DNA of 20,775 bases from CAYMLQ01 sp964390795. Its GTDB lineage: Bacteria; Verrucomicrobiota; Kiritimatiellia; RFP12; UBA1067. The position numbers and the translations under genes are program-made. The stretch lies in the NCBI GenBank assembly GCA_964390795.1, contig CAYMLQ010000060.1, positions 1 to 20,775 of the forward strand. The letters run 5' to 3'. Positions 13,036 through 20,701 of the stretch are shown here, one piece after another; within the stretch, counting starts at the first letter, position 1; every line of letters begins with the position of its first letter. The notes beneath the pieces are model-generated. The model had not been told where the DNA came from. It was given only the letters and a program-made list of their open reading frames with translations, and ran no database searches.

Positions 13036-14451
13036 CTAGAAATTGAAGTAGATGAAGGGGCTGATCCGGGCCATCGTCAGAATGGACCAGACGAGGAGTA
13101 GAACGGTTCCCGCCAGCTGCGCCACGGTGGGGCGGAAGTTGACGCTTTTCTGCGCCGCGTTCTTGCACGTCAGGCAGACCACGACCAGACCGACGACCAG
13201 GATGATCCCCGAGTGCGTCGAGAAGCCGGGGCGCACGATCTCCCGGATCTCGTGATAGTTCATGTTCGCGAAGTTGAAGAGATCGTGCCAGATCTTGAAG
13301 GCGGTGCCCATGCTGTTGGAGCGGACGAGCACGAGCGACAGAATGAAGAACAGGAAGGTTATTGCGCGTCCCAGCCGGCGGTGCATGCAGAAGCCATAGC
13401 CCTTCCAGATCCGGTGGAGAACCATGGCCACACCGTGCAGCGCTCCGAAAGTGACGAACGTCCAGGACGCGCCGTGCCACAGTCCGCTGACCAGAAACGT
13501 CAGCAGGAGGTTCACACAGGTTCTGAAGGACCCGTGACGGCTTCCGCCGAGGGGGTAATAGACGTAGTGCGACATGAACCGGCCCAGGGTCATGTGCCAG
13601 CGCATCCAGAAGTCGCGAATGTCGGTGGCCCGATAGGGAGAGTTAAAGTTGATCGGCAGGTTGATGTTGAACATCTTGCCCAGTCCGAGGGCCATGTCGC
13701 AGTACCCGCTGAAATCGAAGTAAAGCTGCATCATGTAAGAGAGCATGACGAACCAGGCCTGAAAGCACGTTAGAAAACCGGCCTGTTCGAAGCCGCGCGT
13801 GGCCCAGATCGCCACCTGATCCGCGATGACCAGTTTCTTGAAGAGGCCGATCGCGATCAGGTGGAGCCCGCAGGTCATGTGGCGCCAGTTGGGCGTGAGC
13901 GACTCCGGCTTGTCGAACTGGGGCATCATCTCTTGATGGTGGACAATCGGCCCCGCCACCAACTGCGGAAAGAAGGTGACGAACAGGATGTAATTGACAA
14001 AACTGAGGTTAGCCAGCTTGACGCCCTTGTAGGCGTCCACCACGCAGGAGATCTGCTGGAACGTGAAGAAGCTGATGCCCAAAGGCAGCAGGATGTGCAG
14101 CATGGGGAAGTCGGTCTTCAGGATGGCATTGCAGTTGAAGATCAAGAAGTCCGCGTATTTGTAATAGCCGATGAGCCCGACGTTAAAGAGAATGCCCAGC
14201 GTGAAGACGATCTTGCGGGCATGGCTGCCCGCCAGCAGGCTCTCGATGGCCCGGATAAAGGCATAGTTCACGAAAACCGACGCGAGGATGATCCACAGAT
14301 ACGAGGGGTTGAACCAGCCGTAGAAAATGAGCGAGGCGACCACCAGCCAGAGGTGCGCCACCACTTTTTCGGTCAGGCGTCCCAGCAGAAAATAGCCCGC
14401 CCAGACGATCGGCAGGAAAAACAGCAGGCACTCATAGGAACTGAACAGCAT
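13036..14451 (-). CDS. MBOAT family O-acyltransferase (AlgI/DltB type)
   Basis: A 471-residue polytopic membrane-bound O-acyltransferase that moves acyl groups, usually acetyl, across or at the inner membrane for glycan modification. The N-terminus MLFSSYECLLFFLPIVWAGY is the AlgI hallmark. Further blocks: GISFFTFQQISCVVDAYKG (125-143), FPQLVAGPIVHH (161-172), YFDFSGYCDMALGLGKMF (244-261), FWMRWHMTLGRFM (281-293), YYPLGGSRHG (298-307) and SGLWHGASW (322-330) with catalytic His326. Many hydrophobic helices span the protein and the length is normal for the family. The ATG lies 1 base beyond the stop of the upstream PP-loop gene, and the SGNH partner follows 7 bases after its own stop, which indicates tight co-translation. 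Confidence 0.95.
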   Translation of the reverse strand: MLFSSYECLLFFLPIVWAGYFLLGRLTEKVVAHLWLVVASLIFYGWFNPSYLWIILASVFVNYAFIRAIESLLAGSHARKIVFTLGILFNVGLIGYYKYADFLIFNCNAILKTDFPMLHILLPLGISFFTFQQISCVVDAYKGVKLANLSFVNYILFVTFFPQLVAGPIVHHQEMMPQFDKPESLTPNWRHMTCGLHLIAIGLFKKLVIADQVAIWATRGFEQAGFLTCFQAWFVMLSYMMQLYFDFSGYCDMALGLGKMFNINLPINFNSPYRATDIRDFWMRWHMTLGRFMSHYVYYPLGGSRHGSFRTCVNLLLTFLVSGLWHGASWTFVTFGALHGVAMVLHRIWKGYGFCMHRRLGRAITFLFFILSLVLVRSNSMGTAFKIWHDLFNFANMNYHEIREIVRPGFSTHSGIILVVGLVVVCLTCKNAAQKSVNFRPTVAQLAGTVLLLVWSILTMARISPFIYFNF

Positions 14452-14452
14452 A

Positions 14453-15661
14453 TCAACCCTTTCTGAACAGCCGCCGCTTCAGGCGGCGCAACACGCTGCG
14501 TGGCACGCGGCTCACCTTATAATTGAAATACTTGGGCCAGAAACCGAACGAGAGGGTGAAGTGCCGCCGCGCCTGTTCGTCCCAGATCTCGTTCATCAGC
14601 GGGTCGTGGTAGTGCAGGGCCGTCATCTTCGCCCACAGCCGATTCCGGTTCCGCAGGTAAAAGTCCACGTCAAAGACCTGCTTAAACGCGGCCAGTTTCC
14701 CGAACAGGTCGAGCGTCATCATGGTCCGAACGCACTTGTGGCAATGGGAACAGTTGTGGCTCGTCATGACGCAGACGTTCAGAAACGAGTGCGCGATCGG
14801 AAGCCCGCTGATCATGCCGGTCTTCTCCACGCGGGTTGCGGTCATGCCCGAGGAGTAGAACGTCAGCGTGTCGGTGCCGAGCAGCGCCAAGGTCACGGGA
14901 TCGAAATACTCGACAATGGGGTCCATCCTCAGGTCGGATACGGCAACCGAAGAGGCGACATAATACACGCCGAACAGGCGCTGAAGGACGAGAGGTACGG
15001 CGCCGTTGCACAAGGTCACCACATTGGGGTGGGGCGCAAAATCGATATATTCCATCAGGTTGGAATTGACGAAGACGAGCGGCAACCCCAACGCCTGTGC
15101 GCAGGATCGGCTTTGGGTGAGGCGCTCCTGGCACAACTGCGCGATGCCTTCCGAGGTACAGCGCTCCCCATACCCGTTGGAACCCACATTGAAGAAGGTC
15201 AGGTGCGTAAGGCGGTTGGGCGGTGGCGGGGCTGTTTGGCTGATGAAATATTCAGCCACCGTGGCCAGGCTGTCGACGCCGCACGACAGGCCCGTTCCGC
15301 AGGCTCCCGCCGTCGGAACCGGCTCATCCGCAAGCGGCGCGTCGATTAGGATGGGTTTGTCCCAAGGGTGGGAGGCGTGAAGCGTCGGGATCAGAAACTG
15401 AGTGATAGCGAAATGCAGTTTGCGCGATACTGGGGTTGTGAACCGCAGGTTGGCGCCGACATGCATGGCCCAGCACAGCAGGGCCACCAGAAAGCCGTCC
15501 GAACGCTCGGGGGTCAAATACTCAGCAAAGGGCTCCTCGACCGAAAACCACAGGTTGCGCGGGGCTCCCAGCCATAGGAACGAAACGCTGATGACAGGTC
15601 CGCCCCCTTCCGTCCGCGTGACAACAGGAGCACTGATTAGCACGTACTCATCGTTCGTCAT
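14453..15661 (-). CDS. PP-loop ATP-pyrophosphatase-like protein, glycan-locus type
   Basis: A 402-residue protein without a recognised name. GLSCGVDSLATVAEY (124-138) is a PP-loop (ATP pyrophosphatase, SGG-D-S type) motif in which SCGVDS replaces the common SGGVDS. Near the C-terminus SHNCSHCHKCVRTM (301-314) places Cys304, Cys307 and Cys310 as a likely Zn site. Similar proteins occur in exopolysaccharide and capsule loci, distantly like QueC or N-acetyl-sugar amidotransferases. The reaction would be ATP-dependent adenylation followed by amide, amine or thio transfer, but the substrate is unknown. The open frame extends to 15784, yet the extra 41 codons cross a predicted terminator and overlap the pyruvyl transferase, so ATG 15661 (MTNDEYVLISAPVV) is preferred. 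The gene abuts MBOAT with a 1-base gap. Confidence 0.75.
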   Translation of the reverse strand: MTNDEYVLISAPVVTRTEGGGPVISVSFLWLGAPRNLWFSVEEPFAEYLTPERSDGFLVALLCWAMHVGANLRFTTPVSRKLHFAITQFLIPTLHASHPWDKPILIDAPLADEPVPTAGACGTGLSCGVDSLATVAEYFISQTAPPPPNRLTHLTFFNVGSNGYGERCTSEGIAQLCQERLTQSRSCAQALGLPLVFVNSNLMEYIDFAPHPNVVTLCNGAVPLVLQRLFGVYYVASSVAVSDLRMDPIVEYFDPVTLALLGTDTLTFYSSGMTATRVEKTGMISGLPIAHSFLNVCVMTSHNCSHCHKCVRTMMTLDLFGKLAAFKQVFDVDFYLRNRNRLWAKMTALHYHDPLMNEIWDEQARRHFTLSFGFWPKYFNYKVSRVPRSVLRRLKRRLFRKG

Positions 15662-15719
15662 AACCCATTCCCATGTTTGCCTCACGCAACCATTCAGTAC
15701 GTTCCACCATGGAACCGGT

Positions 15720-15750
15720 AAAAAAAAGGAATAAAGGTTACCCTTTTTCC
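15720..15750 (-). terminator. Intrinsic terminator inside the polysaccharide operon
   Basis: Read on the minus strand: GGAA + AAAGG, loop GTAA, CCTTT, one bulged A, TTCC (15750 to 15728), followed directly by eight T (15727-15720). The stem is 9 pairs with a tetraloop. The pyruvyl transferase TAA stop (15740-15738) lies in the loop. Geometry and T run are those of a rho-independent terminator, although the stem is AT-rich and may be leaky. Confidence 0.7.
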
Positions 15751-16949
15751 CGCATCTCCGCAATGTGGAAAAGCGACTGCTCAAGGAAGCTCAGAGACCG
15801 GCTTCGGTCTTTCTCGATCTCGCGCCACACGGCCGCATAGTCAGGTGAGCTGAACTCAAAGGCCTGGTCGGGCACCGCCTGCTCGACGGCGTCGCCGATC
15901 GTGTAGCGCGTGGCAAAATCCCTCATCCGGGCACCCATCGCCGCACGCTTCGGAGAGCTGCTAATGAAGATCTTGACGGGCTTCCGAAAGATGCAGCTGA
16001 ACATCAGCGAGTGAAACGAGTCGGAGACGACGGCGGAGGCGTGGGCAAGGTCCGCGATGAATTCTTTCGGCCCTGCGGCGCAGCGGACGTGAATGCGCGG
16101 CATAAAAAAAAGGCGCAGACGGAGCAGCCCATCGCCGAACGTTCGCCGCCCGTAAAGCTGCTGAAGGGTGACATAGAGAAGCACGTGTTCCCTGCGCTGT
16201 TTGGAGAGTTTCGCAACCATCTCAACGCACGTCCGCAGGTCCCCCAGCCAATAGCAGAACACATACCTTTCCGTCTTGGAGCGCTCCCCGATTAGCAGGC
16301 GCCATTCGCCCTCAGGCAAAAGCAAGGTGGGATCCAGAACCCACTGCGCCTCGCGCCCCGTCCATTTCCTGACGAGATCCACGCCTTCAGTCTCCCGCAC
16401 GCTGAGCGCCGAGAACCGGTTCAGCCCCTCCTGATATTCTTTCAGAAACTCGCCGGGAAGTTCTTGAAAACCGAAACTCGCCGCATAGGAGACTCTCTTG
16501 GTTGAGGCCTCCATTTGGCCAAGCAAGAACGGGTTGGGCCGGCCATGCCACTCATAATTCCACACCTGATCGCTGCCGACGACAAGGCAATCGTAGCCCT
16601 TCAGGGCGCTCAGAGCGCTGGCGGTCTGATAGGCGGTCGCCGAGCGCGCGACATGCTCCCGGATGAACCGTATCGTCTGCCGGCGGCGCCTGATATCGGC
16701 CCAGACGTAATAGGGCCCGCGCGAGAACACATATCCTGTCGCACGAGTCAGCCGCCGCAGCCAAGAGCGCGTCGAATCAAAGAAATAGCCATTCAGCAGC
16801 GCGTTGCGGGGTGACAGCCAATAATCCACGACCTCCGCGGCATACCCCTTGTTGCGCAAGACGCGTTGGAGCGCATACGCTTGCAGAACGCCGCCGTAAT
16901 TCACCTGATTGAGGAGGGTCAGAATTCCAATGTGTCGGGCGGACGTCAT
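15738..16949 (-). CDS. Polysaccharide pyruvyl transferase family protein
   Basis: A 403-residue protein of the polysaccharide pyruvyl transferase family (CsaB/WcaK/PssM type), which transfers the enolpyruvyl group of phosphoenolpyruvate to form pyruvate ketals on sugars. Hallmarks: NQVNYGGVLQAYALQ (14-28), VVGSDQVWN (123-131), SYAASFG (154-160), LDPTLLL (205-211) and VSDSFHSLMFS (308-318) with the conserved Asp-Ser-Phe-His. It is soluble, with no membrane segment. ATG 16949 overlaps the end of the FrhB-like gene by 4 bases (ATGA). The pairing of this family with FrhB-like Fe-S proteins is frequent in capsule loci. The stop codon sits inside an intrinsic terminator hairpin. Acceptor sugar unknown. 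Confidence 0.93.
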   Translation of the reverse strand: MTSARHIGILTLLNQVNYGGVLQAYALQRVLRNKGYAAEVVDYWLSPRNALLNGYFFDSTRSWLRRLTRATGYVFSRGPYYVWADIRRRRQTIRFIREHVARSATAYQTASALSALKGYDCLVVGSDQVWNYEWHGRPNPFLLGQMEASTKRVSYAASFGFQELPGEFLKEYQEGLNRFSALSVRETEGVDLVRKWTGREAQWVLDPTLLLPEGEWRLLIGERSKTERYVFCYWLGDLRTCVEMVAKLSKQRREHVLLYVTLQQLYGRRTFGDGLLRLRLFFMPRIHVRCAAGPKEFIADLAHASAVVSDSFHSLMFSCIFRKPVKIFISSSPKRAAMGARMRDFATRYTIGDAVEQAVPDQAFEFSSPDYAAVWREIEKDRSRSLSFLEQSLFHIAEMREKG

Positions 16950-18157
16950 AGGCGCGCTTCCTTGGGCATGGCTGACGTGGCGAACACCTTGCTTTTCACG
17001 CGCTTCAAGAAGGCGCGGCAGCGTCTGGAGAACGAGGGCCGCAGCAAACGTTTCATCACTGTGACCACCGAACCGCTCTCCAACCTCTTAAAAAAAGCGC
17101 CCCGATTTTTGTGCATGCACGGCGATTGGCACACGGCCGGATTGTGTTCCCGGACATCCGCATAGTCCGACTCACGCCACGTTGTCTCTTGACCGCCTTC
17201 GCGGCCCTGCAGGGCTCTCACGGTTTCAAGCCCTAAGGAGGTCACAGCCAGAACCAGCGAGGTCCCTTGGTCATCGTCCATTTCTGGAAAACGCTTCTGC
17301 ACCTGCCAGTAATCGGCGAGCGTGATATCGGCCCCGCTCCGCAGGTCACGGAACGCGCATTCGCTGCAAGAGGGGCGGTTAAAGAGGTCTTTGACAAAAC
17401 CCCGCAGGTAGGGGTCCGTGTCCTGGGGCGACAGGTACTCTTTGCCGTTCTTGAAAACGAGTGCTAAGGCGTAGCGTTTCCAGCCGCAACGCTTGTTTCT
17501 GAACGAGACGCTCGCGGCAGGTGCGCCCTGACGCGCTTCCAACTCGTGTTTATACAGCGCAAACACTTTCGGTGATGGAACGGCATGGCAAATCACGTCC
17601 ACGCACATTAAGTTATCCAACGGCGTGCAGTTGTTTCGCCGCACCAAGAGGACGTACGCTCGCAGCCCGGCGATCTGGCACGGGGTTCCCGAGAAGAGAA
17701 CCTTCCGCCCCTTGCCGAGTTGCGCGTTGACCTGCTTAACGATATCGCCCAAATCGCTTTGGGCATATTTTGATCCTCGTAAATCCGCCAGTTCCTCTTC
17801 AGTTTCCGCCGACTTATGAACGACCCGGAAGTCGCTGCTCCACCCTGCCCCATAAACGATTCCGCCTTCGGACAGGACGTGTCGGGCGAGCACAGAGAAG
17901 AGGCCGCCCGAGGAGCTGCGTAAGCGAAGGGAGCCGTCGTGATGGACAGCCGCATAAACGGCCAGGGGCGCGCGAGGTTCAGGGCGGTGGATCACGGGGC
18001 AAATCTTCACGCACAAGCCGCATTTGATGCAGGTCGCGTCGTCAACGCTAGGATAGTGAAATCCTTCACTGTCGGGCACCATGCGAATCGCTGAGACTGG
18101 ACAAATGGCAACACAGGCAGTACATCCAGAACACAGATTCTTAGGTGCCACGTTCAT
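16946..18157 (-). CDS. FrhB-like Fe-S protein (coenzyme F420 hydrogenase beta family)
   Basis: A 403-residue protein with an N-terminal ferredoxin-type domain holding two 4Fe-4S clusters: Cys9, 12, 15, 19 and Cys43, 46, 49, 53. The FrhB/FdhB N-domain begins near SSSGGLFSVLA (81-91) and contains LFSGTPCQIAGL. The FrhB C-domain contains CSECAFRDLRSGADITLADYW. Despite the family name, members in polysaccharide loci lie beside pyruvyl transferases and probably perform a flavin- and Fe-S-dependent redox step on a sugar or its activated form; no F420 role is implied. It starts 3 bases after the upstream glycosyltransferase stop and overlaps the pyruvyl transferase by 4 bases. The strongly conserved cluster ligands argue that it is active. 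Confidence 0.92.
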   Translation of the reverse strand: MNVAPKNLCSGCTACVAICPVSAIRMVPDSEGFHYPSVDDATCIKCGLCVKICPVIHRPEPRAPLAVYAAVHHDGSLRLRSSSGGLFSVLARHVLSEGGIVYGAGWSSDFRVVHKSAETEEELADLRGSKYAQSDLGDIVKQVNAQLGKGRKVLFSGTPCQIAGLRAYVLLVRRNNCTPLDNLMCVDVICHAVPSPKVFALYKHELEARQGAPAASVSFRNKRCGWKRYALALVFKNGKEYLSPQDTDPYLRGFVKDLFNRPSCSECAFRDLRSGADITLADYWQVQKRFPEMDDDQGTSLVLAVTSLGLETVRALQGREGGQETTWRESDYADVREHNPAVCQSPCMHKNRGAFFKRLESGSVVTVMKRLLRPSFSRRCRAFLKRVKSKVFATSAMPKEARL

Positions 18158-18160
18158 TTT

Positions 18161-18892
18161 TTACCGCCACGCGTCTTTGACCCAGCCCACGGGCGGAAGG
18201 GTCTTGTAGATTTTCTTGTACCACGGCGCGTCCCACGTCCCGGAGGCCAGCTCGTCCGGCGTCGGATGGCCGGTACAGACCACGATTTTCGCATCGGCGA
18301 AATGCCGCGGCTGCATGAAAAGCCGCAACGGGAAAGGGCGCATGCAGTGGACTTTGAACTGTTTGATCCAGCCGTCCGGCCAGAAATCCATGCTTGTGAT
18401 CGTGTTCGAGATGAACGTCTGGGAGTTGCTGTATTTGCGCCGCATCTCCAGCGGGTTGGCCAGCAGGCTCTCCAGCACATCGGGATGCGAGCCCACGGTG
18501 AACCGGAAGACCGAGGTGTTGCCGATGCGGCGGTCCGGCGTCGTGTAGTTCCGCATCACCATGTAATCGGACGGGCCCTTGTAGGTGAAAAAGTCGTCAA
18601 GCGAGCCGGTGATGATGATATCGAGGTCGAGGAACAGGCACTCCCCCTTCAGGTCGGCCACCTGGGGCGCCCAGAGCGACACTTTGCGCCAGCCGCCCCA
18701 GCGCATGTGGGGGGGGATGTCGACGGACGGACAACCGCGAATCTCGACCTCCGGCACAATGCCGGACGGATCATCCGTCAGGCAGACCAGTTTGAAAGGG
18801 GGCGTGATGTGGCGCGCGATCATCCGGTACAGCCGGTTGACGTATTCCGCCGAGTACAGCTTTCCCCACTTCATGCAAATAATCTGTTTCAT
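18161..18892 (-). CDS. Probable DXD glycosyltransferase (GT-A type)
   Basis: A 243-residue protein. MKQIICMKWGKLYSAEYVNRL is followed by FKLVCLTDDPSGI (33-45), WRKVSLWAP (68-76) and GECLFLDLDIIITGSLDDFF (83-102), the Asp-X-Asp sugar-nucleotide/metal site of GT8-like GT-A enzymes. Further on come GNTSVFRF and a C-terminal CTGHPTPDE segment. There is no signal peptide or membrane helix. The open frame extends to 19117, but the chosen ATG 18892 has a clear AGGAG ribosome binding site, and the extra 75 codons overlap the upstream gene and look like shadow sequence. It lies 23 bases after the YrbL-like gene and 3 bases before the FrhB-like gene. The exact GT family is uncertain. Confidence 0.8.
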   Translation of the reverse strand: MKQIICMKWGKLYSAEYVNRLYRMIARHITPPFKLVCLTDDPSGIVPEVEIRGCPSVDIPPHMRWGGWRKVSLWAPQVADLKGECLFLDLDIIITGSLDDFFTYKGPSDYMVMRNYTTPDRRIGNTSVFRFTVGSHPDVLESLLANPLEMRRKYSNSQTFISNTITSMDFWPDGWIKQFKVHCMRPFPLRLFMQPRHFADAKIVVCTGHPTPDELASGTWDAPWYKKIYKTLPPVGWVKDAWR

Positions 18893-18915
18893 CTGAATCA
18901 CTCCTGTTGACACCT

Positions 18916-19599
18916 TCAGTTTGCCGGGCGCGCTGGAGCCACGCCGGCCAGCCCCTCGCAAACGTATGTTTCTCTCAGGCGCTTGAGATACCGCGAACAG
19001 CGCCGCCGCACCTTGCTCCGGACATAGGGTTTGATGTAGGAGAGACCGGGCACCAGCGCCCGGCCCTGAGGCTCGAAATCCACAATCCGCAGACGGAACG
19101 CGTCGGGCCCGGTCCACTGCACCATCACATTGGGGGGATCATAAAAGCGCACCGCGTGTTCGGCCAGCCGCTCGAAAAGGCGTGCGGCCGCATCATACAG
19201 CCTGCGCCGCAAGCGCTGATCCTGCGTCCGTCCCATCTCGGCAATCACCCGGCGCATCGGCGTTCCATCGGCATTCAGAAGCAGGCTCTCGATGATTCCC
19301 CAGCCGCATTCCCGCGAATACGCGCGCTCGATCGACTCGGGGAACGCCGCAAACAGGTCGGACGGGAGCGTCCGGCGCAGGGCCTGATGGTAGCGCCACT
19401 CGTGGCAGTTGACGTTCAGGCTGGGGACAAAGCGTGCGAGGAAGATATGAAGGCGCACGCTCCACGTCGTCTTCTTTGTGTACTCCGACGGTCTGCGATA
19501 AAACTTAACACACAGGCTCTCGCTCGGGAGCCGGTAGCACTTCCGTCGACTGCCCTCTCCCAACAGGACGAGATGATCAAGATCGAACGGCATGGACAT
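18916..19599 (-). CDS. YrbL-like kinase-fold protein
   Basis: A 227-residue protein matching the YrbL family (a protein-kinase-like fold named after a PhoP-regulated gene of enterobacteria). LLGEGSRRKCYRLPSESLCVK (12-32) is a glycine-rich loop followed by the Val-Lys of the ATP site. FYDPPNVMVQ (152-161) resembles a catalytic loop and RIVDFEPQG (171-179) a DFG-like metal motif. The C-terminus is rich in Arg and Lys. The function of YrbL is not established; in this operon a role in phosphorylating a sugar or lipid-linked glycan is plausible but inferred. It begins 21 bases after the asd stop. ATG 19599 is used; an in-frame ATG at 19593 has AGGA at better spacing and is an alternative. Confidence 0.8.
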   Translation of the reverse strand: MSMPFDLDHLVLLGEGSRRKCYRLPSESLCVKFYRRPSEYTKKTTWSVRLHIFLARFVPSLNVNCHEWRYHQALRRTLPSDLFAAFPESIERAYSRECGWGIIESLLLNADGTPMRRVIAEMGRTQDQRLRRRLYDAAARLFERLAEHAVRFYDPPNVMVQWTGPDAFRLRIVDFEPQGRALVPGLSYIKPYVRSKVRRRCSRYLKRLRETYVCEGLAGVAPARPAN

Positions 19600-19620
19600 C
19601 CTATAACTTCTCTAATCCAC

Positions 19621-20637
19621 TCAGATCAGCCCGCGACGGATCATCTCCTCGGCGATCTGCACGGCGTTCTGCGCCGCACCCTTGCGGATGTTGTCGCCGC
19701 AGCACCAGAGGGCCAGACCGTTCTCGACGCTCGGGTCGACACGGATGCGGCCGACATTGACCACGTCGCCGCCGCCGGTGAAGAGCGGCATGGGGTACTG
19801 GCTGGCGGCGAGGTCGTCGATGACCTTCACGCCGTCCGTCGCCGACAGGATTTCGCGCGCGGTCTCGGGCGTCATCGGCGCGCTGAACTCCGCGTGTACC
19901 GCGACCGAGTGCGCGTAGAAGACCGGCACGCGCACGCAGGTGGAGGCGATGCGGAGGTCGGGGCAGCCGAGGATCTTGCGTGACTCGAAGGTCATCTTGG
20001 CCTCTTCGGTCGTGAAGCCGGGCATCTCCTTCTTGGCGCTGCCGATCTGCGGCAGCACGTTGAGGGCGATCTGGTGGGGATAGACCTTGACGCTCATCTC
20101 GCCGCCGCTCGCGTACGCGCGCAACTGCTGGTCGAGTTCCTCGATCGCCGCGCGGCCCGTGCCGCTCACGGACTGGAAGGTCACGGCCGTCAGGTGCCTG
20201 AGCGGCACGCGCTTGTGGAGCGGCGCGATGCCCATGAGCGCGATGATGGTGCTGCAGTTCGGATTGGCGATAAAGCCCTGGTGGGCGTCGAGCGCCTCGC
20301 CGTTGATTTCGGGGATGACGAGCGGCACGCGGTCGTCCATGCGGTAGTCGTCGCCGTTGTCGATCACCACGCAGCCGCGCTTGACCGCCTCCCAGCCGAA
20401 CAGCTTGGACGCGCCTTTGGAGCCCTCCGTGCCCGCGAAGAGCACGATGTCCAAGCCGTCGAACGCTTCGGGTTTCGCCTCGAGCACATGAAACGTCTCG
20501 CCCGCAACCTCCTCGTCTCGCTCGCGCGTGGCGAGAATGCGGATCTCGCTGGCGGGAAACTTCCGCTGCCTGAGCACCTTGACCATTTCAGTGCCCACTG
20601 CGCCAATACCGACAAGTCCGACTTTGTACTGTTTCAT
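19621..20637 (-). CDS. asd: Aspartate-semialdehyde dehydrogenase
   Basis: A 338-residue NADP-dependent dehydrogenase that reduces aspartyl phosphate to aspartate semialdehyde, the branch-point step to lysine, diaminopimelate for peptidoglycan, methionine and threonine. The N-terminal nucleotide-binding loop is VGIGAVGTEM (9-18). The active site is complete: Cys128 in ANPNCSTI, Gln155 in FQSVSGTG, and Arg236 and His243 in CVRVPVFYAHS. The C-terminal CGDNIRKGAA helix block is conserved and the length is normal. AAGGA precedes ATG 20637. It is the first visible gene of the minus-strand operon, followed after 21 bases by the YrbL-like gene, an unusual junction of amino-acid biosynthesis with a glycan operon. 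Confidence 0.96.
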   Translation of the reverse strand: MKQYKVGLVGIGAVGTEMVKVLRQRKFPASEIRILATRERDEEVAGETFHVLEAKPEAFDGLDIVLFAGTEGSKGASKLFGWEAVKRGCVVIDNGDDYRMDDRVPLVIPEINGEALDAHQGFIANPNCSTIIALMGIAPLHKRVPLRHLTAVTFQSVSGTGRAAIEELDQQLRAYASGGEMSVKVYPHQIALNVLPQIGSAKKEMPGFTTEEAKMTFESRKILGCPDLRIASTCVRVPVFYAHSVAVHAEFSAPMTPETAREILSATDGVKVIDDLAASQYPMPLFTGGGDVVNVGRIRVDPSVENGLALWCCGDNIRKGAAQNAVQIAEEMIRRGLI

Positions 20638-20672
20638 GGGTGAGTCCTTCCGTTGCTTGAAAATGGCGTTAA

Positions 20673-20701
20673 AGAATATCGGAAACTGCGGACAAGTGCA
20701 A
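20673..20701 (-). promoter_or_regulatory. Predicted asd promoter
   Basis: On the minus strand TTGCAC (20701-20696), a 17-base spacer and TATTCT (20678-20673) lie about 36 bases before the asd ATG. Transcription would start near 20666. The -35 matches consensus at only the first three positions plus weak context, so this is a moderate prediction. It could drive the whole asd to pyruvyl transferase operon. The remaining bases to 20775 hold no recognisable gene. Confidence 0.4.

Noticed and set aside
15662..15784. N-terminal extension of the PP-loop protein to 15784
   Set aside because: It would overlap the pyruvyl transferase gene and cross the terminator. The extension looks non-conserved, and ATG 15661 starts the folded region.
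18893..19117. N-terminal extension of the DXD glycosyltransferase
   Set aside because: It overlaps the YrbL-like gene in another frame and lacks features. AGGAG precedes the ATG at 18892.
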